A stretch of DNA of 64,000 nucleotides from Tenodera sinensis (Eukaryota; Arthropoda; Insecta; Mantodea; Mantidae): contig CM060967.1 of the NCBI GenBank assembly GCA_030765045.1, forward strand, positions 124,141,412 to 124,205,411, given 5' to 3'. Below are positions 1-12,081 of the stretch, one piece after another (within the stretch, counting starts at the first letter, position 1; every line of letters starts with the position of its first letter). The notes beneath the pieces are model-generated. The model saw nothing but the letters and a program-made list of their open reading frames with translations, did not search any database and had not been told where the DNA came from. Both the position numbers and the translations under genes were made by a program.

Positions 1-264
1 AACATATCTTGAGTTCCCTTGCCGTAGACCATGAAGTCCTGTTCATTCGGAGTTACTTTTGTATTATTTTTGTATAATATCCTTGCTACTCTGTGTTATC
101 TCCCATTTTAATATAAACTCACTATATAAACATACGTATAGCACAAAAACTTTGTCAAATAAAAAATTTGCGACATGAATCATTTTTGTTATTCATGGAA
201 CTTTCAAACACATAGGTACTCCTTTGAATGCTACTCCGGCATTCGCTTGTTTCTCCTGGTCGTG

Positions 265-482
265 TCAGAATATGAAATTTATAAGCGAGCAAATAATGCA
301 CTTTTTCAAGATTTGACCATGGTTTCAACCTTTTCTATATCCTTGTGGCTAAAGTCAAACATATAATAAAACCATTCCTGCAAATACATATCACCATTAA
401 TATGAAGAAAACATGATTTTTTGTAACACATAGTTATAGTAGAGAGCATAGAGAAGGTCGTGTGAATTTAACACATCAGATT
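265..482 (+). mobile_element. R element, old partial copy (3' part)
   Basis: This copy is highly diverged. Matches are the blocks TTTGACC, CCTGCAAATACATATCACC, ATGAAGAA and the end block AACACATCAGATTTTT. Here + means the end that reads CACATCAGATTTTT lies on the right. Confidence 0.45.
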
Positions 483-2912
483 TTTAAGGAATTGCCACTA
501 AAGCATCCTACTTTTCGCATAACCATAACTAATAGTAACAAATGTACAGTATTGATGGAATAACCAACACATTCATAATATATATTTGCAGCTCATGAGT
601 AATTCTATTTAAAATGGATCCCACTTTACGATTTCTGACCACATCTTTTATTTTCTCAAAGACGTTCTGGAGTATTGGTTCTAGGTATGTAATTCTTCCT
701 CTGAGTACTCATTCAGTATTAGCATTTGCGTTTACTTCTCAAGGAACGACAATCCAGGGTTGTTTGTTTACTTTATGGATTGAATTCCTGACTAGATTCA
801 TGCCATGCAAGATCTTCACCAAACTCATTCAATGACAATGATTTTTTAGATCCTGATGAGAAGACATGTCTTACGGTGCTTTGCTTAGGTTTGGGAGGGG
901 GGGGGGTTACCTACAACTTCTTTTTAACTTATCTGATTATTGTTATGAAAAATACGTTCTGGCTCCAACTGATAAACCATCGATACCGCCAATAAGGGAA
1001 TACAGAGTCAGAAAATAGATCTATTAAATTCATAACTGAACTTAGTTTAAACTGTTGTAGCATCATTGTGTATACTTTAAATCAATGTAACGCCTGTAAG
1101 CTGACTGTTGTTGCTGGTATATGATAAACTTCGTAAGTTATACTTTAATATTTATTCACTATTGTTAACTTCTGATTAAACAAAATTTTAAAAATGTGCA
1201 AAAAGAGATAAAGTTCTGTATAATTTTTTGAAAACACAGAAGTGGGGAAAAGGTTGCTGAAGCATGAAATATGAGTATAAGGTGGAAAAACGTAGTAATC
1301 TCACAAAAAGATGCAACAAATAGTATTTGCTTTGGTTCGTTTCATGTCCCCAAACATATATTATACTGACCTATCAGTATGAGAATGTTCATACTTTCGT
1401 AAAAAAAACCTTTAATTATTATTTAAACAATTGATATACACAACATTTTAAAATATAACTATCTACTATCTTATTCAGGAAGAGGTTCCATTCCTTCAAG
1501 ATCTGAGTGCAGTGCGTTCTTGAGCACTGTGTATGTTCGTCTTAGACGCACGGTGTGAAAATGGCGAAGTTAACCCCACATCTTCCCCCGCTACGTGTAT
1601 TGTGTACCGCTACGTGTGCCTAGGGATATTCTTTAATATTTCGACAACATATCTTCTATTTACGTATGTAATTGTTAAAAATTGCTTCTATATATGCGAA
1701 CTATTTCTACCTATGCGATGGACAAGAGGGCTGATGGATGATGTAGGTTTTTTAAATGTCTACATATATATTGAATGGGCCCAAACTACTTTAACAGGAG
1801 GTGATTGAATTTGCAAAGAGAGTTCTTGGGCAAATTAAATGTTTATATCAATGCAAGTCGTGCTTCTATGGTAGCTGAGTGTTCGAGTGATGTGCTGAGA
1901 TTGAGGTGATGCACAACTGGACGGGAGCCAGGACAGAACAAGACCATCACCACGGACATGATGGAGCATAATCGCCATGCGACAGCTGTCTACGGCTATT
2001 CTTCTCATCGTCGCATCATCCATATAGGGCAGCTTGCACTGCCAAAGGGGATATCGGAAAGTAACTACTAATGTTCCCTCTGACCGTAAGGATCAGCAAA
2101 TGTCCCGAACATCTTAGGACAGCGTTCGTGGAGCTGATGAAACGTGGTACCAGCATCTTAATCGGAAAGAAACAGGATGAACTAGGAATGGAAACATCTT
2201 TCGTCACTAAGACCAAATAAAGCAAGCAAATGTTCTGCAGTTGGCAGTCTTATTACATTGTCCTGCAATGTTCAGGGATCTTTGATATTCATAGACTATT
2301 GTCCTACTATAATCAACCTCAATGTATTTGCGACACCTTACGGAACTTCAAGGGCATCAAGAACACGGTCGGAAAAACTACTGGACATACTTATACTGGA
2401 CATACTGCATCGCTCTTGCTGGACTCGTTAAAGCCCAGACCACTCTTTTCAACCATCTTATGTTTGGTCCTGAAGGAAGCAGTCAGCGCCCGTCTTTGCA
2501 GAGGTTGTAGATAAATGTCTTCAGTGTTAAGAGGTAGAGATGATTAGATATATGCACACACATTTTCGAACTGTCATGTACATGTGGTCATGATATATTC
2601 TAGTATTTATTGTGTTTGTTGATAGACATTAGTCTGTTTCATTTGAGCACCATTATATTGCATTTATATTCTACAATGTCGCTGTTTTTGCCAATTAACA
2701 TGTTGTTAAAGCGCAATGTCAACTGAATGCGACATCGTAAATCGTAAATCGTAAATAACAAATGTTTCTGAGTAACGCTGAGAATATAGCTGCATTCCAT
2801 GAATTAGAACATTATGTGCTGCGATATTCTCTTTGCTTAGAAACTACTAATTAAAATGGTATCTTGAAATGCCACCATAAGATTAATAAAGGAAGATTTA
2901 ACTTTGTTGCAG
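483..2912. other. Unassigned sequence upstream of exon A
   Basis: This should be the preceding Vsx intron. It holds a G-run at about 894-906 and two GC-richer patches (1500-1620 and 1835-2520) with short open frames I could not assign. The missing homeodomain exon is not here. Confidence 0.4.
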
Positions 2913-3090
2913 GTGTGGTTCCAGAACAGAAGGGCAAAGTGGCGGAAGACGGAGAAGTGCTGGGGACGCTCTACCATCATGGCGGAATATGGACTGTATG
3001 GGGCCATGGTGCGTCACTCCCTCCCTCTGCCGGAAACCATCCTGAAAAGTGCCAAGGAGAGCAACGAATGTGTGGCACCCTGGCTCCTAG
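2913..3090 (+). CDS. Vsx: Vsx-type homeobox gene, internal exon: end of homeodomain plus CVC domain
   Basis: This exon encodes 59 complete codons and one extra base. It begins with VWFQNRRAKWRKTEK, the recognition helix of a homeodomain with Gln at position 50 (paired-like class). It continues into the CVC domain that marks Vsx/Chx10/ceh-10 proteins: CWGRSTIMAEYG, AMVRHSLPLPETILKSAK, VAPWLL. The acceptor is a pyrimidine-rich tract ending TTGTTGCAG. It falls between Q46 and V47 of the homeodomain, a common homeobox intron position. The donor is CTCCTAG|GTAGGG, phase 1, and matches the phase of the exon at 24267. Vsx proteins are nuclear transcription factors of visual-system and interneuron progenitors (family knowledge). 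The first three quarters of the homeodomain were looked for in the preceding 2.9 kb and not found, so the previous exon is outside the window. I cannot tell Vsx1 from Vsx2. Confidence 0.95.
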
Positions 3091-4545
3091 GTAGGGACAC
3101 TCCCTAGAGAATTGCTGAGGGCAGTGAGTATTCCAACACTCATAGACAACTCTAAGAGTGCGCTCTGTATGGGACACCTGGGTTGTTTCTAGAGCTCCTT
3201 ATCAAAGTTTGACACCTGACTCCTAGGTAGGGACACTGCACTAGAGGTTAGTGAGATTTGACCTATAGGGACAACGCTAAAAGCGCATTCTCTGTGGGAC
3301 ACCTGGGCAGTTTCTAGAGTACGTTTCTAATGCATCCCACCCTGGTGTGATACCGTGACTCCAGCATAGGCACACTTCCTTGTGTATTCCTAAGGGTAGT
3401 GATTATTCAATGGTAGACTCATTTCTAAGAGCACATTCTGTATGCGACTCCGGGTGGTTTGTAAGGCTCCTTAACAAGTTGTCTCACTCCTCTCCTTAAT
3501 ATGGGCTCCTCCTAGAGAGCTGTTGATGGCAGTGAGCATTTAAACACTCAGAGACACAACTCCAAGTGTGCTCTCTATATGGGACCCGGTTGTTAGTATG
3601 ACACTCTGACTTCTAGGTTGTGACACTTCTTAGGGAGTTGCTGAGGGTAAAACTCATACACGGCTCTAAGAGCGCACTCTGCATGGGACATTTGGGAGGT
3701 TTGTAAGGTTCCCTACTTGTGTGTCATAACTCTGTCTCTTCTGTATTCAAATACTCACAACTGCATCTATATGGGACACCTGGGTGGTTTGCAAGGCCCG
3801 TTATCAAAATGTGACACCCTGATTCATAGAGAGGTACACTTCCTAGGGGATTACTGAGCAGTGAGTACCCCAACCGTAAAAGTCGCTCTTTACGAGACAT
3901 GGAGGGTGTTTGTACCCTGACTCCTAGGGAGACACCCCATAGAGAATTGCTGAGGTCAGCAAGTATTCAAAATTTTACAACTCCGGGCTGTTTGTAGGGA
4001 TGCTTAGCAATCTAAGACACCCTGACTCATAGATAGGTAGTACAGGCAACACTCACAACTATCTGTGTGAGACACCGGAGCAGTTTGTAGGGATCCTTAA
4101 CAATGTAAGACACTCTAACAATAATGATACTCCTAAAGGAATTGCTGAGGGCAAACATTCATAGGCGCACTCTAAGATTGTGCTCTGTATTGAACACCTT
4201 GGCGATTTGTAGGGCTTCTTACCAATATACCTAGATAGAAGCACTCCATAGGGAATTGCTGAGGGCAGTGTATTCCGACACTCGACACAACTGTGAGAAT
4301 CAGTTCTGCAATCTCGGAGGTTTGTAAGACTGACATCCTGACGTTTTGGTAGACCTCCATAGGGAGTTTTCTTAGGGCAATGGGTATTCTCACTCACAGA
4401 CACAAGTAAGAGGGTACTCTGTATGGGACACCTGGGTGGTTTATAGGGCTCCTCCAAGAGCGCACTCTGTGTAGAGCACACACAATATGCTGAGTGGTTT
4501 ATAGGGCTTCTTGCTAATGACTACTTTCTAAGAATTTCATGTGCA
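3084..4545 (+). repeat. Degenerate tandem array seeded on the Vsx splice-donor junction
   Basis: About twelve diverged units of roughly 90-145 bp share the blocks CCCTGACTCCTAG, GTAGGGACACT, GAATTGCTGAGGGCAGTGAG, GCGCACTCTGTATGGGACAC and CTGGGTGGTTTGTAGGGCTC. The first unit is the real exon end: CTCCTAGGTAGGGACACT at 3084-3101 recurs exactly at 3220-3237. Weaker copies occur near 3600, 3815, 3913, 4016, 4225 and 4330. About 20 bp of coding sequence (GGCACCCTGGCTCCTAG) belong to the repeated unit. Confidence 0.85.
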
Positions 4546-5019
4546 AATGACTCGTCTAGATCGTGTTACTATGTCTAAAACAAATCTATTTTCTTTTGTT
4601 TTGAGCCAAATAAGTAAAGATAAACAGTAAATATACTTAATGTAATATTATGTTTACTTTCAACTACTGGTATTTAACTGAATGAATCTCTTGTCATGGA
4701 ACTGAAACACCAAATTTTCCTGTTTCATTTTAGGGATCTTAAGAAAATGTATTTTCTAAGTCAGCATTGCTTTTAAACGTCCTTTAATATTAATTATTAA
4801 AATAAAAATTATTTTACGTAAGGATGATAGGAGAACTTACATTTACTTCTTCGGTAAAATCATCAACGAACATAATGGTGAACGTTTTACAATGAAATTT
4901 AAAGATGTTTCTGCTGGATAAGAACAATGTTAATCATACTAATAATTGTTAGCGAGGTATATTCACTCATTAAGTAATCTTATTTTTCTTTGTCTCCCTA
5001 AAATCTCCAACATCAATCT

Positions 5020-5672
5020 TTCCACCCAAAAATCTCTTACCCACATTTATTTCATCGAAGATTCCCTGAATCCATAAAACGAATGAAGATTTTCAAAACA
5101 ATTCCCAATCCCAAGCTAACCTTTACACCGACTTTTTTAAATTTGGATTTTTTCAAAAATGGCTAACGATTTTCATAGACTACCATATGTTTAAGACATA
5201 AATAAAATGTAGGTGTATATCTTTTGAAATAGTATCTCGAGTGCTCTTCATTCTGAATGCATTTTCCCTAATTGATAAACGGTAAGACCAGCCAAAATAT
5301 TACTACACAAGAAAGACGCAGATATCATTAAAGCACACAATTTATGTCAAAGTTTGTTGTGGAGTTAACCTTTATTTATTTTTACCAATTTTAAAATGCT
5401 TGTAGATTTTCTAAAACGCGAAACCATTGTTTTTCCTCCTTGGGCATTTAAACAGAACACAGTTTCATTGCCAATACATAGCCAAGAGCTCTTAAAATAT
5501 TTGACTATCACTTTAACCACATTCCCATTGTATCTACAAGGAAATATGTAATAAAAGCATTTATATAAATGTCTCTGTCGAGTAATTACGAAGTAGATAG
5601 AAAAATGAGCAAGAATAATTTGTACAAGAGTGAGTAGGGAAAGTCATCTCAATGCGACATAGGTTTTTTTGC
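5020..5672 (+). mobile_element. R element, diverged 5'-truncated copy
   Basis: Recognised by TCCCTGAATCCA, ATGGCTAACGATTTT, CATATGTTTAAGA, AAAGCACACAATTTATGTC, AAAATATTTGACTATC, and the end block TAGGGAAAGTCATCTCAATGCGACAT. It lacks the hairpin end and the microsatellite. Confidence 0.65.
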
Positions 5673-6373
5673 TGTTCTAAGGCTTTATGCAGTCAACCCC
5701 GTTTGGAATTCATTAAGGCCTAATTTTGGATTAAAACGGAAGAATTAGATACGCAATTCTTTAATGTAAACCATGTAGAGCATTATCTTATAGTATGTTT
5801 TAACACAGCTCTAGGCAGTTTTTTAAAAAAGCAAACAATTGCAGATTCCAACCAATTTAGCATCCACTTAGGTATGTACTTATTTTCACGTGAAGGTTAA
5901 GCTTTCCAGGATTTGACTAAAAAAAGAAAGAAACCTTACATTTCTGTTAACACATGCAAAATACATTTAATTTACAGAAAGGCACCAAAAGAGTTTAAAA
6001 AGCGCATCTCGGTCATGAGTGGAAACAGGCAAAGTATGCAATTTCATATTCTGAATCTTGCTTGCTGTCATGATGGGAAAAAAGTCTTTATAGATTTTGC
6101 ACTGTGTAAAATTCAATGCACAAAAATGTTATATTCATATTTTATTGAAAACTTGATCGTGAAAGGTTTTTGTTGTTGCGTTCCAATGTCTTCAGCCACA
6201 TACTCTACTAAGATATTTTTTCTAAATTTAGAGGTTTTAGATAACTATGAACTCCGTGCAATTTGTTCTATTTCATTTGTAATTCTTTAATAAATATGGA
6301 AAAAAAAATCCGTAAGGCCGTGTTTTAAATCAATGAAGCGAACTTGGTCCAAAACCTTTAATATGGCATTCTT
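5673..6373. other. Unassigned AT-rich intronic sequence
   Basis: No repeat or coding signal was recognised. A 125-codon open frame at 5913-6290 has low-complexity AT-driven composition and no family resemblance. Confidence 0.4.
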
Positions 6374-6996
6374 TTACTTTCTGTACTAGTAAATAGGGGA
6401 AGTATTGTATTCCACCCAAAAATTCGATGTCGAAATTTCACCGGAAATATGTTTTGAGACCTCCTGAATCCAAGAAAATATTTTTAGAAAAAATTCCGAG
6501 TGTGCGTGTGCGTGTGCGTGTGAGAGAGAGAGAGCCTTTGGACAGCATAACTCAAAAACGAAAAGTAGGTTAAAAACAAAAGTTGGTATTTAAGTTTAAT
6601 GTCTTTCAAGGATGAGACACGAAGATTTTGAAGAAAATAGCTTCACCCTAAACTAGCCTTTACATGGAACATTTTTCGAAAATTTTGATTTTCTTGAAAA
6701 TGGCTCTAACGATTTTTATTAAAATGCCATATGTTTGACATATTTTTATGACAAATGAAATTTATATCTTGAATTTTCTGGCTATAGCCCCTTTAGCCGT
6801 ATTACTCTGGATGAGTTTTGCATAACTGGTAAACCGTTAGAGATAGACCAAATCATACTATACAAAAACTGTAGATCTTGCTAAAATACACAATTTAAGT
6901 CTACATAAATTTTCTTGTAGGGTGAGTCATTTCGGATATATTCCTTGTTATGTGTGCGAGTTTCGAAAAACTTAAAAATTTCGTGAAATGGAACAT

Positions 6997-7033
<37 letters not shown>

Positions 7034-7267
7034 CTTCTTCTCTCCAGTGTGCAAAAAGAACAGAATCTCAAAGCTTTAAAATATTTGACTATCGCACAAA
7101 GCCTACTGTATTCTGATTGTCCCCCTTGCACCTATAAGGAAATAAGCAATAAGATAATTTCTGCAAATGTTTATCTTAACTATCACGAAGAAGATATAGG
7201 AATAAGAATTCGTAAGAATGGTTAGTACAAGAGTAGAGCAAGTCATGTGAGTGCAACACATATTTTT
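6374..7267 (+). mobile_element. R element, near full length
   Basis: It runs from the hairpin end (TACTTTCTGTACTAGTAAATAGGGGAAG) through the fixed microsatellite site, here GTGTGCGTGTGC followed by (GA)n at about 6500-6534, to GTGAGTGCAACACATATTTTT. A 35-bp T-run (6999-7033) replaces the usual short T tract. Confidence 0.85.
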
Positions 7268-7633
7268 ACTTTGAAATATATATGTAATGATATTTTTGGG
7301 TTTTCAGTATATGTTTTCATATATTGCAACATTTTCTTCATACTTTGCCTGGTTCTAGCCGAGTTCCTTCCCTGATTCGTAGGCAACCTCTTTAACGCTG
7401 GTGAATTGCAGATACTCTGCGACGTGGGCTTTATTTGGAGAGATGTTGATTGTCAGCAGTATACTAAATGTCATAACTTGGGACGTTACGATTACACTAT
7501 CTGATTTATTATAACCGGTACACCTTACTAACACTTGAGTACATTCATCCTGAAGCCGATTCACTCAGTGATGGTTGCGTAATTAATGTTTACACGATGT
7601 AAAGTCCATGCATACATTTATTTCTTGTGACAA

Positions 7634-7634
<1 letters not shown>

Positions 7635-7692
<58 letters not shown>
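7635..7692 (+). repeat. (TG)29 microsatellite outside any R element
   Basis: Perfect dinucleotide repeat. The flanks do not match the R family, so this is an independent microsatellite. Confidence 0.95.
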
Positions 7693-7696
<4 letters not shown>

Positions 7697-8636
7697 AGAC
7701 TTTGCTTTGTGGAAAAATTCATGACCAATATTACGTCTTGCACAGGGGTGCTCAACTGCAGGCAAGTTAGGGGAGGTTGAAATCACCTCCTTCCACTCAC
7801 TGGGACAGAATGACGCAAATCAAAGGCGTACACATTCATATTCTACTCCTGATTAACCCATGATGTTTCTGGATACTTTTTTGTCACGATTTACGCTTCA
7901 GAAGGTCTTCAATATTTGGTGCAAAAGATGAAGTGCACAGTCTCAAAAGATAAGCAAGATGATTTTCACTTATCTTGCTGCGATGTTCACTTTTAATGTA
8001 GTTCATTTTTTAAAATGTTCGCAAATATAAGTGGAGCCAAAGACTGCAATTAAACTAGATGCAAACAAACGTAATCTCATATACTTACAGTAGGGCAGAT
8101 ACCTACATAATTTCCACCCTTCTTTCTCAGGACATTTTACGGTCGTAGAATTCTGCAATGTAAGTAGTTTGATATGTTTCAGCTTCTGTGAAGCCTCACT
8201 ATATGGAAACTTCAAAAGTGCAAAATCATTGGAGTTTGGTTTTAAATGTGTTCAAATTGTGAAGAGAATGTATCGTACAATTACTTCGAAAGTTGGTTGT
8301 ATTTTTCCAGGAGAATAACATTTATCGTGAATACGGAACGTATGAAAGGGAAATGCTATAAATGTGCAACCACCAGTCTTACAAACCAAGTACCTAACTT
8401 TATCGTCTTGATCTCGAAAACAAAAATATTCGTCCTCCAATTGAATTGTATGTACTAATACATTTATACTCGGCGCCATCCGCTTCTGATTATCAGGTCT
8501 GTTTCTGCTTGCCTTGGTCAGTGGAGTGTGGAAAATAACATGTTTAGGGGAAGCGAATGTGCTCTCGTTTGTTCAGCATCCCTGGTTTTGCCAATGTGCA
8601 TGATGTTAACGACACGTTAACAGTAGATACATCACT

Positions 8637-9405
8637 AACAATTCCGAAGCTCTTGAAGTGCAAAGAATATAAACAAAATACTAAACCACAAATATCTCAG
8701 AAACACCAATGCTGTTAGTTTAATATTAATCCGTGACATCCACTGTATCTGGTCAGTCTCCAGAGGAATGACCTGCGGAATAGGTCGGCTGATCGTTGTT
8801 TTATCAGTCTGGCGGAGAATAAAGCCTCTAAGCTTATAATCTTCCATGCTCTATTCCACAAGTATCTTAGTCTCATGTCTTCTTGCAGACGTACGTCTTC
8901 GACTCTGGTTTATAAGATATGCCTTCTTCCAGCGTTGCCAGAAAACTTCTATGATGTTTCGTCCGCGACAAAGTTGTTCGGTCAAGTCTCTTACATTGAT
9001 GGTTTCGTTCTGTAAGTGGCGTAAGTTTGAGGATGTGAGTCGGTGTCAGGACTATGTCACTATCTGTGTCTTGGGTAATTCATCCGGACAGCTTCGATTT
9101 CAATCAAAACTGAGTCTTAGCCTTTTTAATCTATTTGTGACCATCTTAATCTTTTCCTGAGGCTGCTCTTGGTAGAGCCTATTGTCCTTTCCCACCACCC
9201 TCTATTTCTCACTACCAGGTGTTCAAAATCTTCACCATTGGTCGTCTTATCTCATGTGGTTCGAATAGGGGGTATTTCAGTACCAAATATTAGTCTTTCA
9301 TACGTGAATGAGAATCTTATTAAAAGTACACTATTTCATTTATTAACAACCCCAAAGTTCTTGAATTACGAAGAATATAAACAAAACACCAAAAGACAAA
9401 TAGGA
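8637..9405 (+). repeat. Pair of short direct repeats (8637-8700 and 9343-9405)
   Basis: Both contain AACAA(T/C)(T/C)CCGAAG- or CCAAAG-CTCTTGAA, then GAATATAAACAAAA(T/C)ACC. They look like two ends of one duplicated or mobile sequence. The 650 bp between them are unassigned and have no coding signal. Confidence 0.5.
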
Positions 9406-9977
9406 TATATAAAGCATAGGAAGAAAAAGACGATGAGTTCAATGTCAATTCGTTACAGCAAACGCACATAGAAACAAAAAAATAAAATAAGTATTAGGCA
9501 TATTCTACGAATATTTAACTCCTCCGCAAAATTAATTCTAATGCATTGATGAATAGTAATAAATTAAGGTTTAACTTAGAAACGAATTCAATAAAGGCTT
9601 GTCAATATTAACTATAGCTGTGGCAATAACGTAACATTGTTAGTATTTCAGAACTACGTAAATAGGCGATAATTAACGCTTATAAACGATTTTTCAAATC
9701 GTATCATGGTTGCTGTTCTGAATAGGTGATACAATTATTGTGCTTTTCAAATGGGAAGGGTTCTGATCTGCAGCCAATGAGATACGTTTACATGCACAGC
9801 GTTGCAAGCTCATTATCCCCACTCTACATATTTCTTGGCCCGCGTCAAGCCCCACTTAAGGGGAAAGCAATATGACAACACAGCAGACTCCGATTGGTTA
9901 CCGGCCTGGAGACGCTCAAGGACAAACTCCTTCCCATTTGAAAAGCACAGTAGTTCAGTACTCAACAGTTATCTTAA

Positions 9978-10473
9978 CCCTTCCTGGGCGTAATTATTTT
10001 CCTAGTTTTCTCGAGTATTTTAAAACATGAATATTATTCAAAATAAGGCACATATGATACTATTTTGTGCACTAAATTGTTGAAAACGTATAACCAAGCA
10101 CATAAATGTTCATTAAGTCATAACATTGCTTTTTATTAGAGGTATTTTTCATTGAGTACAGATTCTATACAACCCTTATTTCATCCTCCCCATACAGTCT
10201 CTTACGCGCCATGCTCCAAATCAAACCAAAACGAGCAAAATAATGAAACACAACACAGAAAATTACCCGCTCAGGACGTATTATTCTGTAACGACTAACA
10301 AAACAGAAACCTAAGCACAGACGTGCGCTTAAATTCATCTAATGACATCTGTTGACCATTTACGTGAAGTAAAGGCCAGCTACGATAGCTTACGCGAACG
10401 TATAAAAAGAATTTGTGCGAAGCTGACGCGTAACCATGCGTCGCGAATATATGGGCATTTCGCCCGGGAAGGG
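9978..10473. mobile_element. piggyBac-type non-autonomous element (MITE)
   Basis: TTAA (9974-9977) is followed by CCCTTCCTGGGCG, and the right end CGCCCGGGAAGGG is followed by TTAA (10474-10477). The 13-bp inverted ends agree at 12 positions, and the TTAA target duplication is the piggyBac hallmark. The 496-bp interior has no transposase. Confidence 0.88.
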
Positions 10474-10582
10474 TTAATACATTCTAAGAGAATTGTCAAA
10501 ATTGCATTTCCATATCCACGTGAATCAAATATATTGCATAACAGATTTAATGTATGTGGAATCATATAAATTCTTATCAACA

Positions 10583-10826
10583 AACAGGGTCCTTCTGGTC
10601 TACCGGGAAAATACGAATTGGATGGTGAACTTAATGTTATACTGACAAGTTGGCCATGGTAGATTAGTGGTTAGAGCAGCCGCTCAATAAGCGGAAGATC
10701 CGTGGTTCAAATCCCGGATATGGCATTGAATTTTTCAGTCCTGATTCCACCTCTTAAATACTGCCCACACATGTGTGTTTATAAAACACCAGCATTAAGT
10801 TTGTTGGCATAAATAAATAATAATTA
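10583..10826 (+). mobile_element. tRNA-derived SINE, family C
   Basis: It carries a tRNA-like core GCCATGGTAGATTAGTGGTT with a box B GGTTCAAATCC, then a body ending in an AAATAAATAATAATT tail. It shares the 5' leader (CTACCGGGAAAATACGAATTGG) and the tail block TTGTTGGCATAAATAAATAA with the reverse copy near 48.6 kb. The core does not fold as a clean tRNA gene and is followed by SINE body. Confidence 0.75.
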
Positions 10827-12073
10827 GGATCCTTCTGTTTTAAACCTGCTTCTCATTGTGACAAAAGTACGTGCATCTACCCGACCATGCATTGAACACG
10901 ACATGCTTGTCATATCACCATTCAAAGTAGCACATTAGCCAATCAGGGAAGGAAAGGGAGTACGAAGAATGTATATCAGCGAGACAAAGTTATCAGAAAC
11001 AGGGTTTAAGTTCGGATATTCTTGAAATGACTAATCATGGGTTTCTTAAACTGTTATTTTAAATTTCTACTTTCTTGCAAAGAATGGATTCTCTGGTCTA
11101 CAGGTAAATATTGTTTTAAGAATGAAAAACTACTGCAGTAAGTTAAGTTCCTAGATCAGAAAGGTAAAATTCCATTCGATAGTGAATTCCGCAGCTACTA
11201 CAATGTTTGAGAAGAATCTGAGAAACTTTCCTATACTCTTTGCAAGCAATTTCGATGTTTGAAATTATGAATGCATTCGCAGATGGTAATAAAACCTTTA
11301 AGAGAACTTTAATGAAAGAATAACAATATGTTTCGAGAGTATGCTGGTGCATCTTGCTTGGATTTTGTCTTTTCTCGAACTGGCACGCTTTCATGTTCAA
11401 GGTTTCGTGTTTTACGGACTAAAGAGTAGTTCGTAATACCCTGGTAACAAGAATGGGAATGCATATCGATGACAATATCGATAGGAGGTCGAATTTTTAC
11501 TTTGGGACGTCATTTGTAGCAGACCACCGATATTTTTTGGCCTGCTTCCAATTCAGCTAACAAATGTAGGTTAGCCAACGTCAAAAGTCGATAGACTACG
11601 CACTTTAATAATTATTTTAATATTTTTTATTGTTGTTATTACTCATTTTTGCATCTTCTGAAGCAAAATAGTCATCTTATTTGAGATCACCTCGCATATC
11701 CAAAAACTACTGTCGTATTTATCAATTTTCTTTCCCTTAACTGTCTCTCCTTCATGGTTTCCAAAATTCCATGTTCTTGGAGATCATCTCCTCCTTTTTC
11801 CCCTTGAGTATGTCCAGTCAAGAGCAATCTTTGCTACTCTGTTTTGCTCCATTGTAGCTTCATTCCGTTTGATTTAAAGTAAACAGATTGTCAATTGTAG
11901 ACCATGCCACACGAAATGTTCTGGTTCTTTGGTCTTATAGGTAGGTATTCACTTGTGCCTTTCACAGCTTGTAAACCTATTCTAGTTATGAATTTAGTGA
12001 CAGTAAGACGCCTGTGAGTTTTACAAAATTTTCTTATTTCCTTTTTATGTATATAGATCCATTAAATGAGATT
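10827..12073. other. Unassigned intronic sequence
   Basis: AT-rich unique sequence; no repeat family or coding signal recognised. Confidence 0.4.
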
Positions 12074-12081
12074 TCTCTAGT

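Noticed and set aside
1533..2514. Cluster of short frames on both strands suggesting a gene or transposon
   Set aside because: I could not match any motif, splice structure or repeat partner; left as unassigned.
10651..10725. tRNA gene on the plus strand
   Set aside because: The core is shared with three other copies carrying the same leader and AAATAA-type tail, so it is a SINE family.
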